Below are positions 1-6,327 of a stretch of 21,784 nt of DNA, piece by piece. The notes under the pieces are model-generated. The model was given only the letters and a program-made list of their open reading frames with translations, did not search any database and was not told where the DNA came from. Both the position numbers and the translations under genes were made by a program. The stretch is from a virus: the IMG/VR virus record IMGVR_UViG_3300007734_000465, positions 1 through 21,784 of that record. One strand, 5' to 3'. The first letter of the stretch is position 1; every line of letters begins with the position of its first letter.

Positions 1-100
1 ACCAATCTTTAATGAATTTAAAGTAATCATTGTAGAACTTTTCTACAGACTCTTTATATTCAGAATAAGATGGAACTTTGAATGGATTAAAGTTGAACAT
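1..100 (-). CDS. Unknown protein, 5' part only (runs off the left edge)
   Basis: The reading frame starts at ATG (complement of 98-100) and stays open for 33 codons to the window edge. A strong Shine-Dalgarno AAGGAG lies 7-12 bases upstream. The N-terminus begins MFNFNPFKVPSYSEYKESVE and continues rich in Phe, Tyr and Lys. This loosely resembles the N-termini of phasin-like helical proteins, but that is only an impression and no function is assigned. It is separated from the virion operon by a 108-base repeat-bearing leader, so it probably begins its own transcription unit. Its upstream AACTAACTAAGGAGA closely matches the leader of the first rightward early gene near 17270-17287. Confidence 0.7.
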   Translation of the reverse strand, partial: MFNFNPFKVPSYSEYKESVEKFYNDYFKFIKDW

Positions 101-143
101 AGTATTCTCCTTAGTTAGTTAGAGAATGTATGTATGTTGCGTT

Positions 144-208
144 GCAACAATAATCAATAGATAATTGTTAAATTAATTGCTTTGCAATTAAAGCAACAAT
201 AATCAATA
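144..208. repeat. Pair of identical 16-bp direct repeats in an intergenic leader
   Basis: GCAACAATAATCAATA occurs at 144-159 and again, identical, at 193-208. The copies are 49 bp apart. Between them lies a perfect hairpin (173-191). The core AATAATCAAT recurs at 17248-17257 inside the palindrome of the divergent control region. The position just upstream of a leftward gene suggests binding sites for a regulator, but this is inference. Confidence 0.7.
173..191 (-). terminator. Stem-loop after the 34-aa gene, weak terminator candidate
   Basis: TTAATTGC (173-180), a TTT loop, and GCAATTAA (184-191) form a perfect 8-bp stem. Read leftward it lies downstream of the virion operon's last gene and is followed by TTTAACAATT. 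The short U-rich tail and AT-rich stem make it a weak terminator at best. It may instead be part of the repeat-bearing control element around it. Confidence 0.35.
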
Positions 209-313
209 CTATTTTAATTTTAATTTTATAGATTCAATAATGTCATTAACAACTGATTCATATTTCCATCCTAGAAATACTCCAATTGCTAATCCAATGA
301 TAAATATAATCAT
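209..313 (-). CDS. 34-residue single-span membrane peptide
   Basis: The ATG (complement 311-313) is one base beyond the stop of the upstream 117-residue gene, so the two are probably translationally coupled. The product begins MIIFIIGLAIGVFLGWKYES. Residues 2-18 form one hydrophobic helix, followed by a short tail that ends basic (KLKLK). Very small single-span peptides at the end of a late operon are often lysis-related (pinholin- or spanin-like), but nothing here proves it. No endolysin is adjacent in this window. The gene is short, and its support is the clean frame, coupling and clear membrane segment. Confidence 0.6.
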   Translation of the reverse strand: MIIFIIGLAIGVFLGWKYESVVNDIIESIKLKLK

Positions 314-314
314 A

Positions 315-668
315 TTATTTACTTGGTTTTAAAGGATAAGCTACGTTATTTACTTTTTCAATAGTATCTAATCCTTGTGTTAAATTTCTTAATGCAGTTC
401 TGTAATTCATCCATTCAGATTTTTTTGCAGGAGTAATTGGACTATCCGCAAGTACAATGTAATCGCTATCAGCTAATAGTTTATTTCTTTTGGCTCTTAG
501 ATTGTCTAGTGCCATATCCAATTCTACCTGAGGTATGATGGCTAGTATCTGTTCCTTAGGTATTGGTGGTGTGCCATTTAACCAATTAATATTATCAGTA
601 TTATTATCTATAATACTAAATTCAGCATTAGGATTAATCTTTAAAATTGCTTTATTATAATTTTTCAT
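315..668 (-). CDS. Tail fibre assembly chaperone-like protein (Phage_tail_APC type)
   Basis: This 117-residue protein has the C-terminal signature of small phage tail-assembly chaperones. An LRAKRNKLLADSDY stretch at residues 57-70 is followed by a D-x-P turn and a W-x-x-Y-R-x-A-L-R motif at about 86-94. Known relatives sit directly behind fibre genes and help fold or attach the fibre. This one follows the 180-residue fibre-like gene after a 3-base gap, the third such fibre/chaperone pair here. The N-terminal half (residues 1-55) is divergent and probably contacts the partner fibre. The role is inferred from the family pattern and position. Confidence 0.7.
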   Translation of the reverse strand: MKNYNKAILKINPNAEFSIIDNNTDNINWLNGTPPIPKEQILAIIPQVELDMALDNLRAKRNKLLADSDYIVLADSPITPAKKSEWMNYRTALRNLTQGLDTIEKVNNVAYPLKPSK

Positions 669-671
669 TTT

Positions 672-1214
672 TTAAACTGCTATTTCATAAATGTTTAACC
701 ACAGCATACCACCTCTGTTTTGATGAACAGATGCACTTTTAGCATATAATCTATAAGTAATTGTTGATGTAGTATTATGTGAATTATCATAAAGATTCAT
801 AGGTATTATTCTATAAACATCAAATCTAGTTTGCTGACTAGCATTATATTCTGAATCAGTAAAACTAGTGCTACTTGGATTACCAACCTCTGTATCTGTA
901 TTAGCTGGTGTTCCACTATCTCTACATAATTTAAATCCAAATGCTAAACTTGTAGCACCAGTTACATCACACCCATAAGTTACAAAACCACTTCCAACAA
1001 TAATTGAAGAAGCACTTGTTGGTGTAAATGTTACTGTTCTTCCTGTGTTAGTAAGAGTAGTAGAAGTTATATTCCAATCTCCAGAAGAAGCATCAAAATT
1101 TCCTGAAGATACTTTTGCATGTTTTAATACTTTACCACCTACTCCAGTAGCTAAATCACCAGCACTTATTGTGCCATCTAATATTCCTCTACTTCTTAAT
1201 TGTACTAAACTCAT
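672..1214 (-). CDS. Probable tail fibre or receptor-binding tip protein
   Basis: This 180-residue protein is rich in Ser, Thr, Gly and Asn, as fibre beta-domains are. Its N-terminus contains an LDGTISAGDLATGVGGKVL stretch, a linker type common in marine phage fibres. The rest alternates short beta-prone segments and ends in a hydrophobic strand (LWLNIYEIAV), typical of a compact trimeric head domain. Conserved-looking Cys residues are at about 83 and 97. It lies last in the fibre series and is followed by a chaperone-like gene. The likely role is host recognition at the virion surface. No catalytic motif is seen. Confidence 0.6.
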   Translation of the reverse strand: MSLVQLRSRGILDGTISAGDLATGVGGKVLKHAKVSSGNFDASSGDWNITSTTLTNTGRTVTFTPTSASSIIVGSGFVTYGCDVTGATSLAFGFKLCRDSGTPANTDTEVGNPSSTSFTDSEYNASQQTRFDVYRIIPMNLYDNSHNTTSTITYRLYAKSASVHQNRGGMLWLNIYEIAV

Positions 1215-1217
1215 AAT

Positions 1218-1538
1218 TTATTCCTTTGGGTATTTAGCTTTTATACTATTAACTTTTGACTGCCAAGCATCTAAGCCATTTTCAGTTATATATTCTATTT
1301 GTTCTGCAATAGAACCATATTCTTTAATTCTCTTTTGTACTTGTGCCTGATTGCTTTCAACAATGTTAGCTTGTGCTTCATAGGCATCTAGTTGCTCTAA
1401 TGTAGGTTTAGGAATATCAAGATTCCATTCAGCTATAAATACTCCTTTGCCATCTGAGTTTTCTTGTAATCTTACATCTTTAGTAAAATCTATTTCTCTA
1501 TTTGCGTATAATTTTATTTTAGTTGATAAGTTTGTCAT
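1218..1538 (-). CDS. Small fibre-associated protein, putative assembly chaperone
   Basis: The 106-residue product has a beta-like N-terminal half (IKLYANREIDFTKDVRLQ) and a helical, charged C-terminal half. A P-K-P-T-x-E-Q-L motif sits near residues 44-51. An equivalent KPT-x-x-E-L occurs in the 103-residue gene at 2417-2728, which also directly follows a fibre gene. The C-terminus (about 70-106) loosely recalls XkdW-type phage proteins. Taken together, the position behind the 291-residue fibre and the shared motif suggest a folding or attachment helper. The specific function is unproven. Spacing to both neighbours is 1-3 bases, implying coupled translation. Confidence 0.55.
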   Translation of the reverse strand: MTNLSTKIKLYANREIDFTKDVRLQENSDGKGVFIAEWNLDIPKPTLEQLDAYEAQANIVESNQAQVQKRIKEYGSIAEQIEYITENGLDAWQSKVNSIKAKYPKE

Positions 1539-1539
1539 A

Positions 1540-2415
1540 TTATGCTCCTATTAATTTATAACCACCAAAAAATGATGCCGCTCTTAATCCACCTTCTCCA
1601 ACAGTTTTTGAACTGCCAGAAGATTGATATAAATAAACCGAAACATAATCATCTGTATCTAAATCAAATATTCCATTTACTCTAAATGTAGCTTCTTCTT
1701 GATAGTGTAATTGTGCAACAGCACTACTACCACTAGCATTACTATTATTTTTGGAAATAAAAATATAACTTTGACCAGTAATAGTTGCACTTATATATAT
1801 ACTTGCTGTAACAAAATATTTTCCAGCAACAGTTGGAGTAAATCTTCCTGTTGTAGTATTAAATTTATTATCTGAATCAAAAACCTCAGTACCATATACT
1901 GTTAATTCTGTTTCAGTTCCACTTGAAACAGATTGTGTTGTGCTTGAATAAGCCATAAAAGCTGGAGTATTAGTTCCACCAATTCCTGCAACAAAATTAG
2001 TTCTAGTCATTTTCCTTAATGCACTAGCACTATCATCATAAATTAATATTGAATCTCCACCTGCAATAGAAGTTTCTGCAGTAGCACCAGTTATTAAATT
2101 AGAAGTTATTTTAGAAAAACCTACTGTGGCATCACTTGGTACACCTACGTTTAAAGTGTCGCCTAAAATTAAAATAAAATCTATAACATCACTAGATGTT
2201 AAAGCTGAAGCAAATACAATAGTTGAACCTGATATAGTAAATGAAGTGTTTGGCGATTGAATAACACCATTTAAAGATACGATACAATGATTAGCTGATT
2301 GTGGGGAATAAGCAACTCCACCACTTAATAAATTGAATGTAGTTGTGGCAGAAGTTACTATGCTGTCTAATTTAACGAAGTTTCCTACTGTTGGTTGTTT
2401 GCCGATATATGCCAT
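1540..2415 (-). CDS. Tail fibre protein with C-terminal C1q-like domain
   Basis: This is a 291-residue fibre. The N-terminal tag MAYIGKQPTVGNF is of the kind that docks phage fibres to the tail, and a related tag (MPFIGNQP) starts the 207-residue fibre. Residues 43-72 (SLNGVIQSP, then FTISGSTIVF) match a recurrent small fibre beta-domain. Residues 152-291 look like a C1q/TNF-type trimeric head: FNTTTGRFTPTVAGKYFV near 185-202, an FDLDTDDYVSVYLYQ strand, and a terminal FFGGYKL. Such heads usually bind receptors or sugars. The domain call comes from reading motifs; no search was run. Confidence 0.75.
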   Translation of the reverse strand: MAYIGKQPTVGNFVKLDSIVTSATTTFNLLSGGVAYSPQSANHCIVSLNGVIQSPNTSFTISGSTIVFASALTSSDVIDFILILGDTLNVGVPSDATVGFSKITSNLITGATAETSIAGGDSILIYDDSASALRKMTRTNFVAGIGGTNTPAFMAYSSTTQSVSSGTETELTVYGTEVFDSDNKFNTTTGRFTPTVAGKYFVTASIYISATITGQSYIFISKNNSNASGSSAVAQLHYQEEATFRVNGIFDLDTDDYVSVYLYQSSGSSKTVGEGGLRAASFFGGYKLIGA

Positions 2416-2416
2416 A

Positions 2417-2728
2417 TTATCCTATTATTGCTTTGATTTCAGCTTCAGTTAAACCTAAAGCAGATAATTTAGTTAATGCTGATTGTTTGTTGGCTTCTTG
2501 TTGTGCAATTCTTTGTTCATGTTCAGTTTTTAACTGTTCAATTCTATCTTCTAATTCTTGTTTAGTAGGTTTAATAGCACCTTCTTTAATAACAATAACA
2601 TGCTCCCAACACATTCTTTGATTGTTAGGAATTTTATTTCCATTATCATCATGTGTTCTCCAACCATACCAATTTGGAGTATCTAAATTAAAACTATGTA
2701 ATGCGTCTTGTAAATAATCTATTATCAT
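2417..2728 (-). CDS. Small fibre-associated protein, putative assembly chaperone
   Basis: The 103-residue product starts with a short segment containing WYGW and WEHVIV, then an AIKPTKQELEDRIEQLK stretch that begins a long charged helix. It ends ALGLTEAEIKAIIG, a motif I recognise from many phage proteins encoded behind fibres or tail-tip genes. Its start overlaps the stop of the upstream 207-residue fibre by 4 bases (2725-2728), so the two are coupled. The arrangement and the shared KPT-x-E motif with the 106-residue gene suggest a fibre-folding helper. No enzymatic motif is visible. Confidence 0.6.
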   Translation of the reverse strand: MIIDYLQDALHSFNLDTPNWYGWRTHDDNGNKIPNNQRMCWEHVIVIKEGAIKPTKQELEDRIEQLKTEHEQRIAQQEANKQSALTKLSALGLTEAEIKAIIG

Positions 2729-3348
2729 ACTGAATCTCCTAATCTTATAAATGATACATAAGTAGCATTTGAGGCTGTTTCTCCAAAAGCCGTAACAGTA
2801 GTAACTTGTGCTTGCATTCGGAATTTACATTTTCTATTTGTAGTACTTGATACATTAAATATAAATTGTAAAGTATTAGTATTATAATCATTAACTCTAG
2901 CAGCAGAAAGAGTTGCTGCTGCAGCGTCATAAGAACTATTATCTAATGTTGTTAGAATAGAAGAACTAACATAATTTGCATCATTTGTAGTTTGTCTATA
3001 ATAAGTATTAAACTCTATTAAATAAACACCTGTGCTTGGAAAGGTAAATATACCAGAACTTTGCGACATTCCTGTACCAATATATCCAAAACCATCAGTA
3101 TCCACTCTTTCCCAATTTGATGTTAAATCTGTTCCAGCAGTAGCTATTGTAGTATCTGTGCTAACTCTCCACATATCTGCTTCTGTAATTCCAACACCAG
3201 AAAGTTTAGAATTAACTATAGCTGCACTAGCATTAATATCTGCATTGACTATTGTACCATCTGCTATCTTTGCAGAAGTAATAATACCATCTGTTATATC
3301 AGCAGAAGTTAAAGGAACTTTCGCTGGTTGATTTCCTATAAAAGGCAT
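2725..3348 (-). CDS. Short tail fibre protein, C1q-like C-terminus
   Basis: This 207-residue protein starts with the docking-type tag MPFIGNQPAKVPLT. A linker follows whose residues 28-44 (IADGTIVNADINASAAI) are identical to residues 261-277 of the 688-residue fibre, although the DNA differs at synonymous sites. Residues 75-207 form a beta-rich head with an FTFPSTGVYLIEFNTYY motif, resembling the core of C1q-like domains. It is probably one of several alternative or co-assembled fibres. The gene overlaps its downstream chaperone-like partner by 4 bases. Confidence 0.7.
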   Translation of the reverse strand: MPFIGNQPAKVPLTSADITDGIITSAKIADGTIVNADINASAAIVNSKLSGVGITEADMWRVSTDTTIATAGTDLTSNWERVDTDGFGYIGTGMSQSSGIFTFPSTGVYLIEFNTYYRQTTNDANYVSSSILTTLDNSSYDAAAATLSAARVNDYNTNTLQFIFNVSSTTNRKCKFRMQAQVTTVTAFGETASNATYVSFIRLGDSV

Positions 3349-3357
3349 TTAATTTTC

Positions 3358-3684
3358 CTATGTTGAAATATCGTCTACTGTGCTAACGACTGTGTCTAAA
3401 GACGTAGCAGTATCTGATACAATTTTTAAAGCATCACCTGATTGAACTACAAATTTTGCACCGCCATCAAGAACTTGTAATGAAGAACCTGCTGGTATTG
3501 GTGCATTTTTAATTATGTAATAATCTAAAGATGTGTTGGTAATATATACAGAAGCATTAACTGCACTTCCTGTTGTGTTAGCTATATTAATACCAACTAT
3601 AGTGTCGTAACTGTCTGATGTAAAAATTGTAACAGCAGAAGCACCTATATTTCTATTGATGTATCGTCTAAAGTTTTGTGCCAT
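3358..3684 (-). CDS. Small phage structural protein, tail or neck accessory
   Basis: The 108-residue product begins MAQNFRRYINRNIG and contains IPAGSSLQVLDGG and GDALKIVSDT segments. I recognise this pattern from small beta-barrel virion proteins of marine phages, including cyanophages, in which an RxIGxS N-terminus precedes a jelly-roll-like body. No precise role is established. It is expected to be a virion component near the baseplate, tail or fibre base. It sits between an HNH endonuclease gene and the first short fibre. Start choice is supported by AGGAAAT upstream on the minus strand. Confidence 0.6.
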   Translation of the reverse strand: MAQNFRRYINRNIGASAVTIFTSDSYDTIVGINIANTTGSAVNASVYITNTSLDYYIIKNAPIPAGSSLQVLDGGAKFVVQSGDALKIVSDTATSLDTVVSTVDDIST

Positions 3685-3699
3685 ATTTTATTTCCTATA

Positions 3700-4104
3700 T
3701 TAATTTCTACTTTTGTTTAAATACTTAATTGCATTATTTAATAAGTCAATGTTATCTTTTAATAAACCTATTCCGGTATTGCAATCACTACATAATAAAC
3801 CTCTGATTTTATTTGTAGTATGACAATGATCTACCGCAAATGCTCTTAGTTTTTTTCTGTAATACCCATTATTATCTACTCCGCAAATTGAACACTTACC
3901 ATTTTGCTTTGTTAATAATTCATTATAATCTTGTAAAGATATTCCGTATGCTTTTTTTAATTTACTATTTTTATCTACTTTATAATCGTAAATGTTCATG
4001 CACTTTTTACAAACATTTTGTCTTTTATATTTTCCGTTTTTATTAAAGTAAAATTTATCTAAATTAAAATTAATAGAACATTTTTTACATTCTATTGTTT
4101 GCAT
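3700..4104 (-). CDS. HNH endonuclease, recombination endonuclease VII-like
   Basis: This 134-residue nuclease has two zinc-binding pairs at the N-terminus (C6/C9 and C32/C35). The endonuclease VII core follows: C71-x2-C74, then D92-H93-C94-H95, then R101-G-L-L-C105-x2-C108-N109. The His cluster is the metal-binding catalytic site of this family, which includes Holliday-junction resolvases and freestanding homing enzymes. Its ATG overlaps the TGA of the 688-residue fibre (TGATG). The position inside the fibre block, far from replication genes, favours a mobile freestanding homing endonuclease. A resolvase acting before packaging is the alternative. It is more AT-rich and Lys/Asn-rich than its neighbours, which fits recent insertion. 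Confidence 0.85.
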   Translation of the reverse strand: MQTIECKKCSINFNLDKFYFNKNGKYKRQNVCKKCMNIYDYKVDKNSKLKKAYGISLQDYNELLTKQNGKCSICGVDNNGYYRKKLRAFAVDHCHTTNKIRGLLCSDCNTGIGLLKDNIDLLNNAIKYLNKSRN

Positions 4105-6170
4105 CAGAGAGCAATTGCCATAGCAATAGCAAAACCAGCTCCTGCTTTGTTGTCTATTTGAGTTTGTATAGCTGAAGTAACACCAGAAACATAACCTAAT
4201 TCTGTACTTGTTACAGATGATACAGCTACTTTTCCAGAAGCATCTGAAGCCAAAGCTCTACTAGCTGTAAGATCAGATGAAGTTATAGTTGTAGCTCCGC
4301 CTGTAATCGTTGCTTGTTTGCTATTTAATTGAGTTTGGATTGCACTTGTTACGCCATCCAAATAACTAAATTCAGTATTATTTACAACTCCTGTTCCAAT
4401 CTTAGTTGCAGCAATTGAATTAACTGCAATATTAATTGTACCAGATGTTGTTACTGGAGAATTAGTAATTGTAAATTCTGAAGATCCAGCATCAGCTAAA
4501 CCTACAGAAGTTACTGTTCCACCAGAACTAGGATAAACTTGTGTATATGTAATTGAACTAGAACCAAGTGTAGCACTAGTATCAGTAGTACATAACCATA
4601 ATGTATCTTGTTGTGATGAACCTTCTGAAACTAAAATTAATTGTCCAGCTAATTCTGTTATTGTATCAAATTCTGTATCTCTTGAAGCAGCACCTGATGC
4701 TACAACAGTATATAAACCATTTTGAGATGCAGTAGATTGATTTTTTAATAATACTCTATTTCCTGTTACTAAAGTAACACCATCAATTGTATCACCGTTT
4801 TCTAAACCAGATGCAATTGTAACGTTTGCAGTAGAAGCAACTCTAGCAACAACTCTTGTTCTAAGCCCAGCAACTAATGTATCAACATAGTTTTTGGTAG
4901 CAGCATCTGAAGTAGATGAAGGATCACCTAATCCTGTTACTGTACCACCTGAAATAGAAACGTTATTAGCATTTTGAGTTGCAATAGTTCCAAGACCAAG
5001 TGTAGTTCTTTGTGCTGATGCGTCAGCATCATCTAATAATGCTTTACCAGCAGTTGTTAAATCAAATGTTGAAGCTGTTCCAGAACCTGTAAATTGAATA
5101 CCTTTATCAGCAGCAGATGTAAGACCAGCAATTGCTTGAAGTTCAGCATCGTATGCTTGTACGTTTGTACCAATAGCTAATCCTAAATTAGTTCTTGCAG
5201 TAGATGCAGAAGATACATCAGATAAATTATTTGAAGCAGTTAATTTTGAATTAATTTGAGTTTGTATTGAAGATGTAACTCCATCTAAATACCCAAATTC
5301 TGTATTTGAAACTGAACCATCATGTATTTTAGTAGCATTAATTGCAGCACTAGCATTAATGTCTGCGTTAACAATAGTTCCGTCAGCAATTTTACCAGTT
5401 GTTATTGCATCGTCAGCAATCTTAGCTGTTGTTATATTTAAATCAGCTATTTTTGCGGTAGTAATATTTGAATCTGCTATCTTAGCAGTCGTTACATTTG
5501 AATCTAATATTTTAGATGTAGTAACTGCATCACTTGCAATTTTTGCAGCAGTAATATTACTATCTGCTATCTTAGCTGTTGTGATATTGGAGTCTGCAAT
5601 TTTAGCAGTTGTTATATTTGAGTCTGCTATTTTGGCAGTTGTAATATTTGCATCAGTAATTTTTACAGTAGTAACAGCATTAGAAGCAAGTTTAGCTGTA
5701 GTAATACTACCATCAGCAATATTGCTTGTACCAATAACTGAATCTGGAATTGATGAATTTGTTTTAGATAAAGCACCAACATAAATTGTTAAAGTTTCAT
5801 TTGATAATGAACCACTATCCCAAGATACAGTAACAGTTGTATTTGTTGAAAATGTTGAAGCACTAATTGATCCATAGATAGTTCCAGTAGAAGAACCTAC
5901 TGCTTTAATTCTACGACCAACATGATAAAAACTTGTTACATCTACACTAGATATTGTAAATGAAGTTGCTGATGCGTAAGTAATAGTAAAACCATTATCT
6001 CCATCACCATAAATAACCCATTGAGAATCGTTATACCATTCTCTAATTTCAGCACCTAAACCTCTAAAACAGTTATTAATATTAGAAGGCAACATACCTT
6101 CTGCTGTATTAATACTTCCTATTGTAGTGTTATTTGCTGCTGTTGTGCTATAATCTTTTATTCCTGCCAT
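4104..6170 (-). CDS. Main tail fibre with tandem 10-residue repeats
   Basis: This is a 688-residue fibre. Residues 1-135 form the probable virion-attachment region (EIREWYND, WVIYGDGDNGFTI). Residues 151-270 are twelve 10-residue units of the form I-A-D-S-N-I-T-T-A-K. After about 290 come typical fibre shaft motifs: EFGYLDGVTSSIQTQI twice, NNLSDVSSASTARTNLGL, and a domain at about 440-545 (VASTANVTIASG, GVTLVTGNRVLLKNQ, QNGLYTV) that I recognise from many phage fibres. It ends GFAIAMAIAL. It is probably a trimeric elongated fibre that reaches toward the host. The start follows GGGAGATTA, a good ribosome binding site. Its N-terminus presumably binds the hub encoded just upstream. Confidence 0.85.
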   Translation of the reverse strand: MAGIKDYSTTAANNTTIGSINTAEGMLPSNINNCFRGLGAEIREWYNDSQWVIYGDGDNGFTITYASATSFTISSVDVTSFYHVGRRIKAVGSSTGTIYGSISASTFSTNTTVTVSWDSGSLSNETLTIYVGALSKTNSSIPDSVIGTSNIADGSITTAKLASNAVTTVKITDANITTAKIADSNITTAKIADSNITTAKIADSNITAAKIASDAVTTSKILDSNVTTAKIADSNITTAKIADLNITTAKIADDAITTGKIADGTIVNADINASAAINATKIHDGSVSNTEFGYLDGVTSSIQTQINSKLTASNNLSDVSSASTARTNLGLAIGTNVQAYDAELQAIAGLTSAADKGIQFTGSGTASTFDLTTAGKALLDDADASAQRTTLGLGTIATQNANNVSISGGTVTGLGDPSSTSDAATKNYVDTLVAGLRTRVVARVASTANVTIASGLENGDTIDGVTLVTGNRVLLKNQSTASQNGLYTVVASGAASRDTEFDTITELAGQLILVSEGSSQQDTLWLCTTDTSATLGSSSITYTQVYPSSGGTVTSVGLADAGSSEFTITNSPVTTSGTINIAVNSIAATKIGTGVVNNTEFSYLDGVTSAIQTQLNSKQATITGGATTITSSDLTASRALASDASGKVAVSSVTSTELGYVSGVTSAIQTQIDNKAGAGFAIAMAIAL
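5361..5720 (-). repeat. Twelve in-frame 30-bp repeats inside the main fibre gene
   Basis: The DNA encodes twelve 10-residue units (residues 151-270 of the fibre), near-consensus IADSNITTAK. Copies at 5461-5490, 5581-5610 and 5611-5640 are largely the same in protein but differ at many third codon positions. The array is therefore old or under protein-level selection, and is not a fresh slippage expansion. It probably forms a repeating shaft whose length can vary by recombination between units. Confidence 0.9.
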
Positions 6171-6171
6171 A

Positions 6172-6327
6172 TTAATCTCCCATAAACCATGTGAAAACTT
6201 TATCGTTTTCGGTATTAAATTTATTTATATAAACATTCACAGCTTCTTCAATCTGTCTTTGAAAATATTCTTGTGTCTCAAAAGAATATCTAACATTATC
6301 TATATCTTTTTCAACAATATCTACCAT
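6172..6327 (-). CDS. Small unknown protein (51 residues) between hub and fibre genes
   Basis: The frame opens at ATG (complement 6325-6327), which overlaps the stop of the 488-residue gene (TAATG). It ends at 6172, one base before the fibre start. The product begins MVDIVEKDIDNVRYSFETQE and is helical and acidic to neutral. It ends WFMGD; the GGGAGATTA encoding its end doubles as the fibre ribosome binding site. Coupling on both sides and a clean frame argue it is real. Its position between the tail hub and the fibre suggests a tail assembly or linker role, but nothing in the sequence identifies one. Confidence 0.65.
   Translation of the reverse strand: MVDIVEKDIDNVRYSFETQEYFQRQIEEAVNVYINKFNTENDKVFTWFMGD

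Noticed and set aside
5361-5720. 30-bp periodic repeats resembling a CRISPR array
   Set aside because: There are no unique spacers, the units are contiguous, and the repeats are in frame inside a fibre gene with synonymous differences.
5359-5784. 141-residue plus-strand reading frame
   Set aside because: It is the antisense of the fibre repeat array, and its Val/Ile/Ala repetition follows directly from that. It has no ribosome binding site or operon context.
672-6170. Diversity-generating retroelement acting on the fibre genes
   Set aside because: No reverse transcriptase, template repeat or adenine-biased variable repeat is seen in the window.
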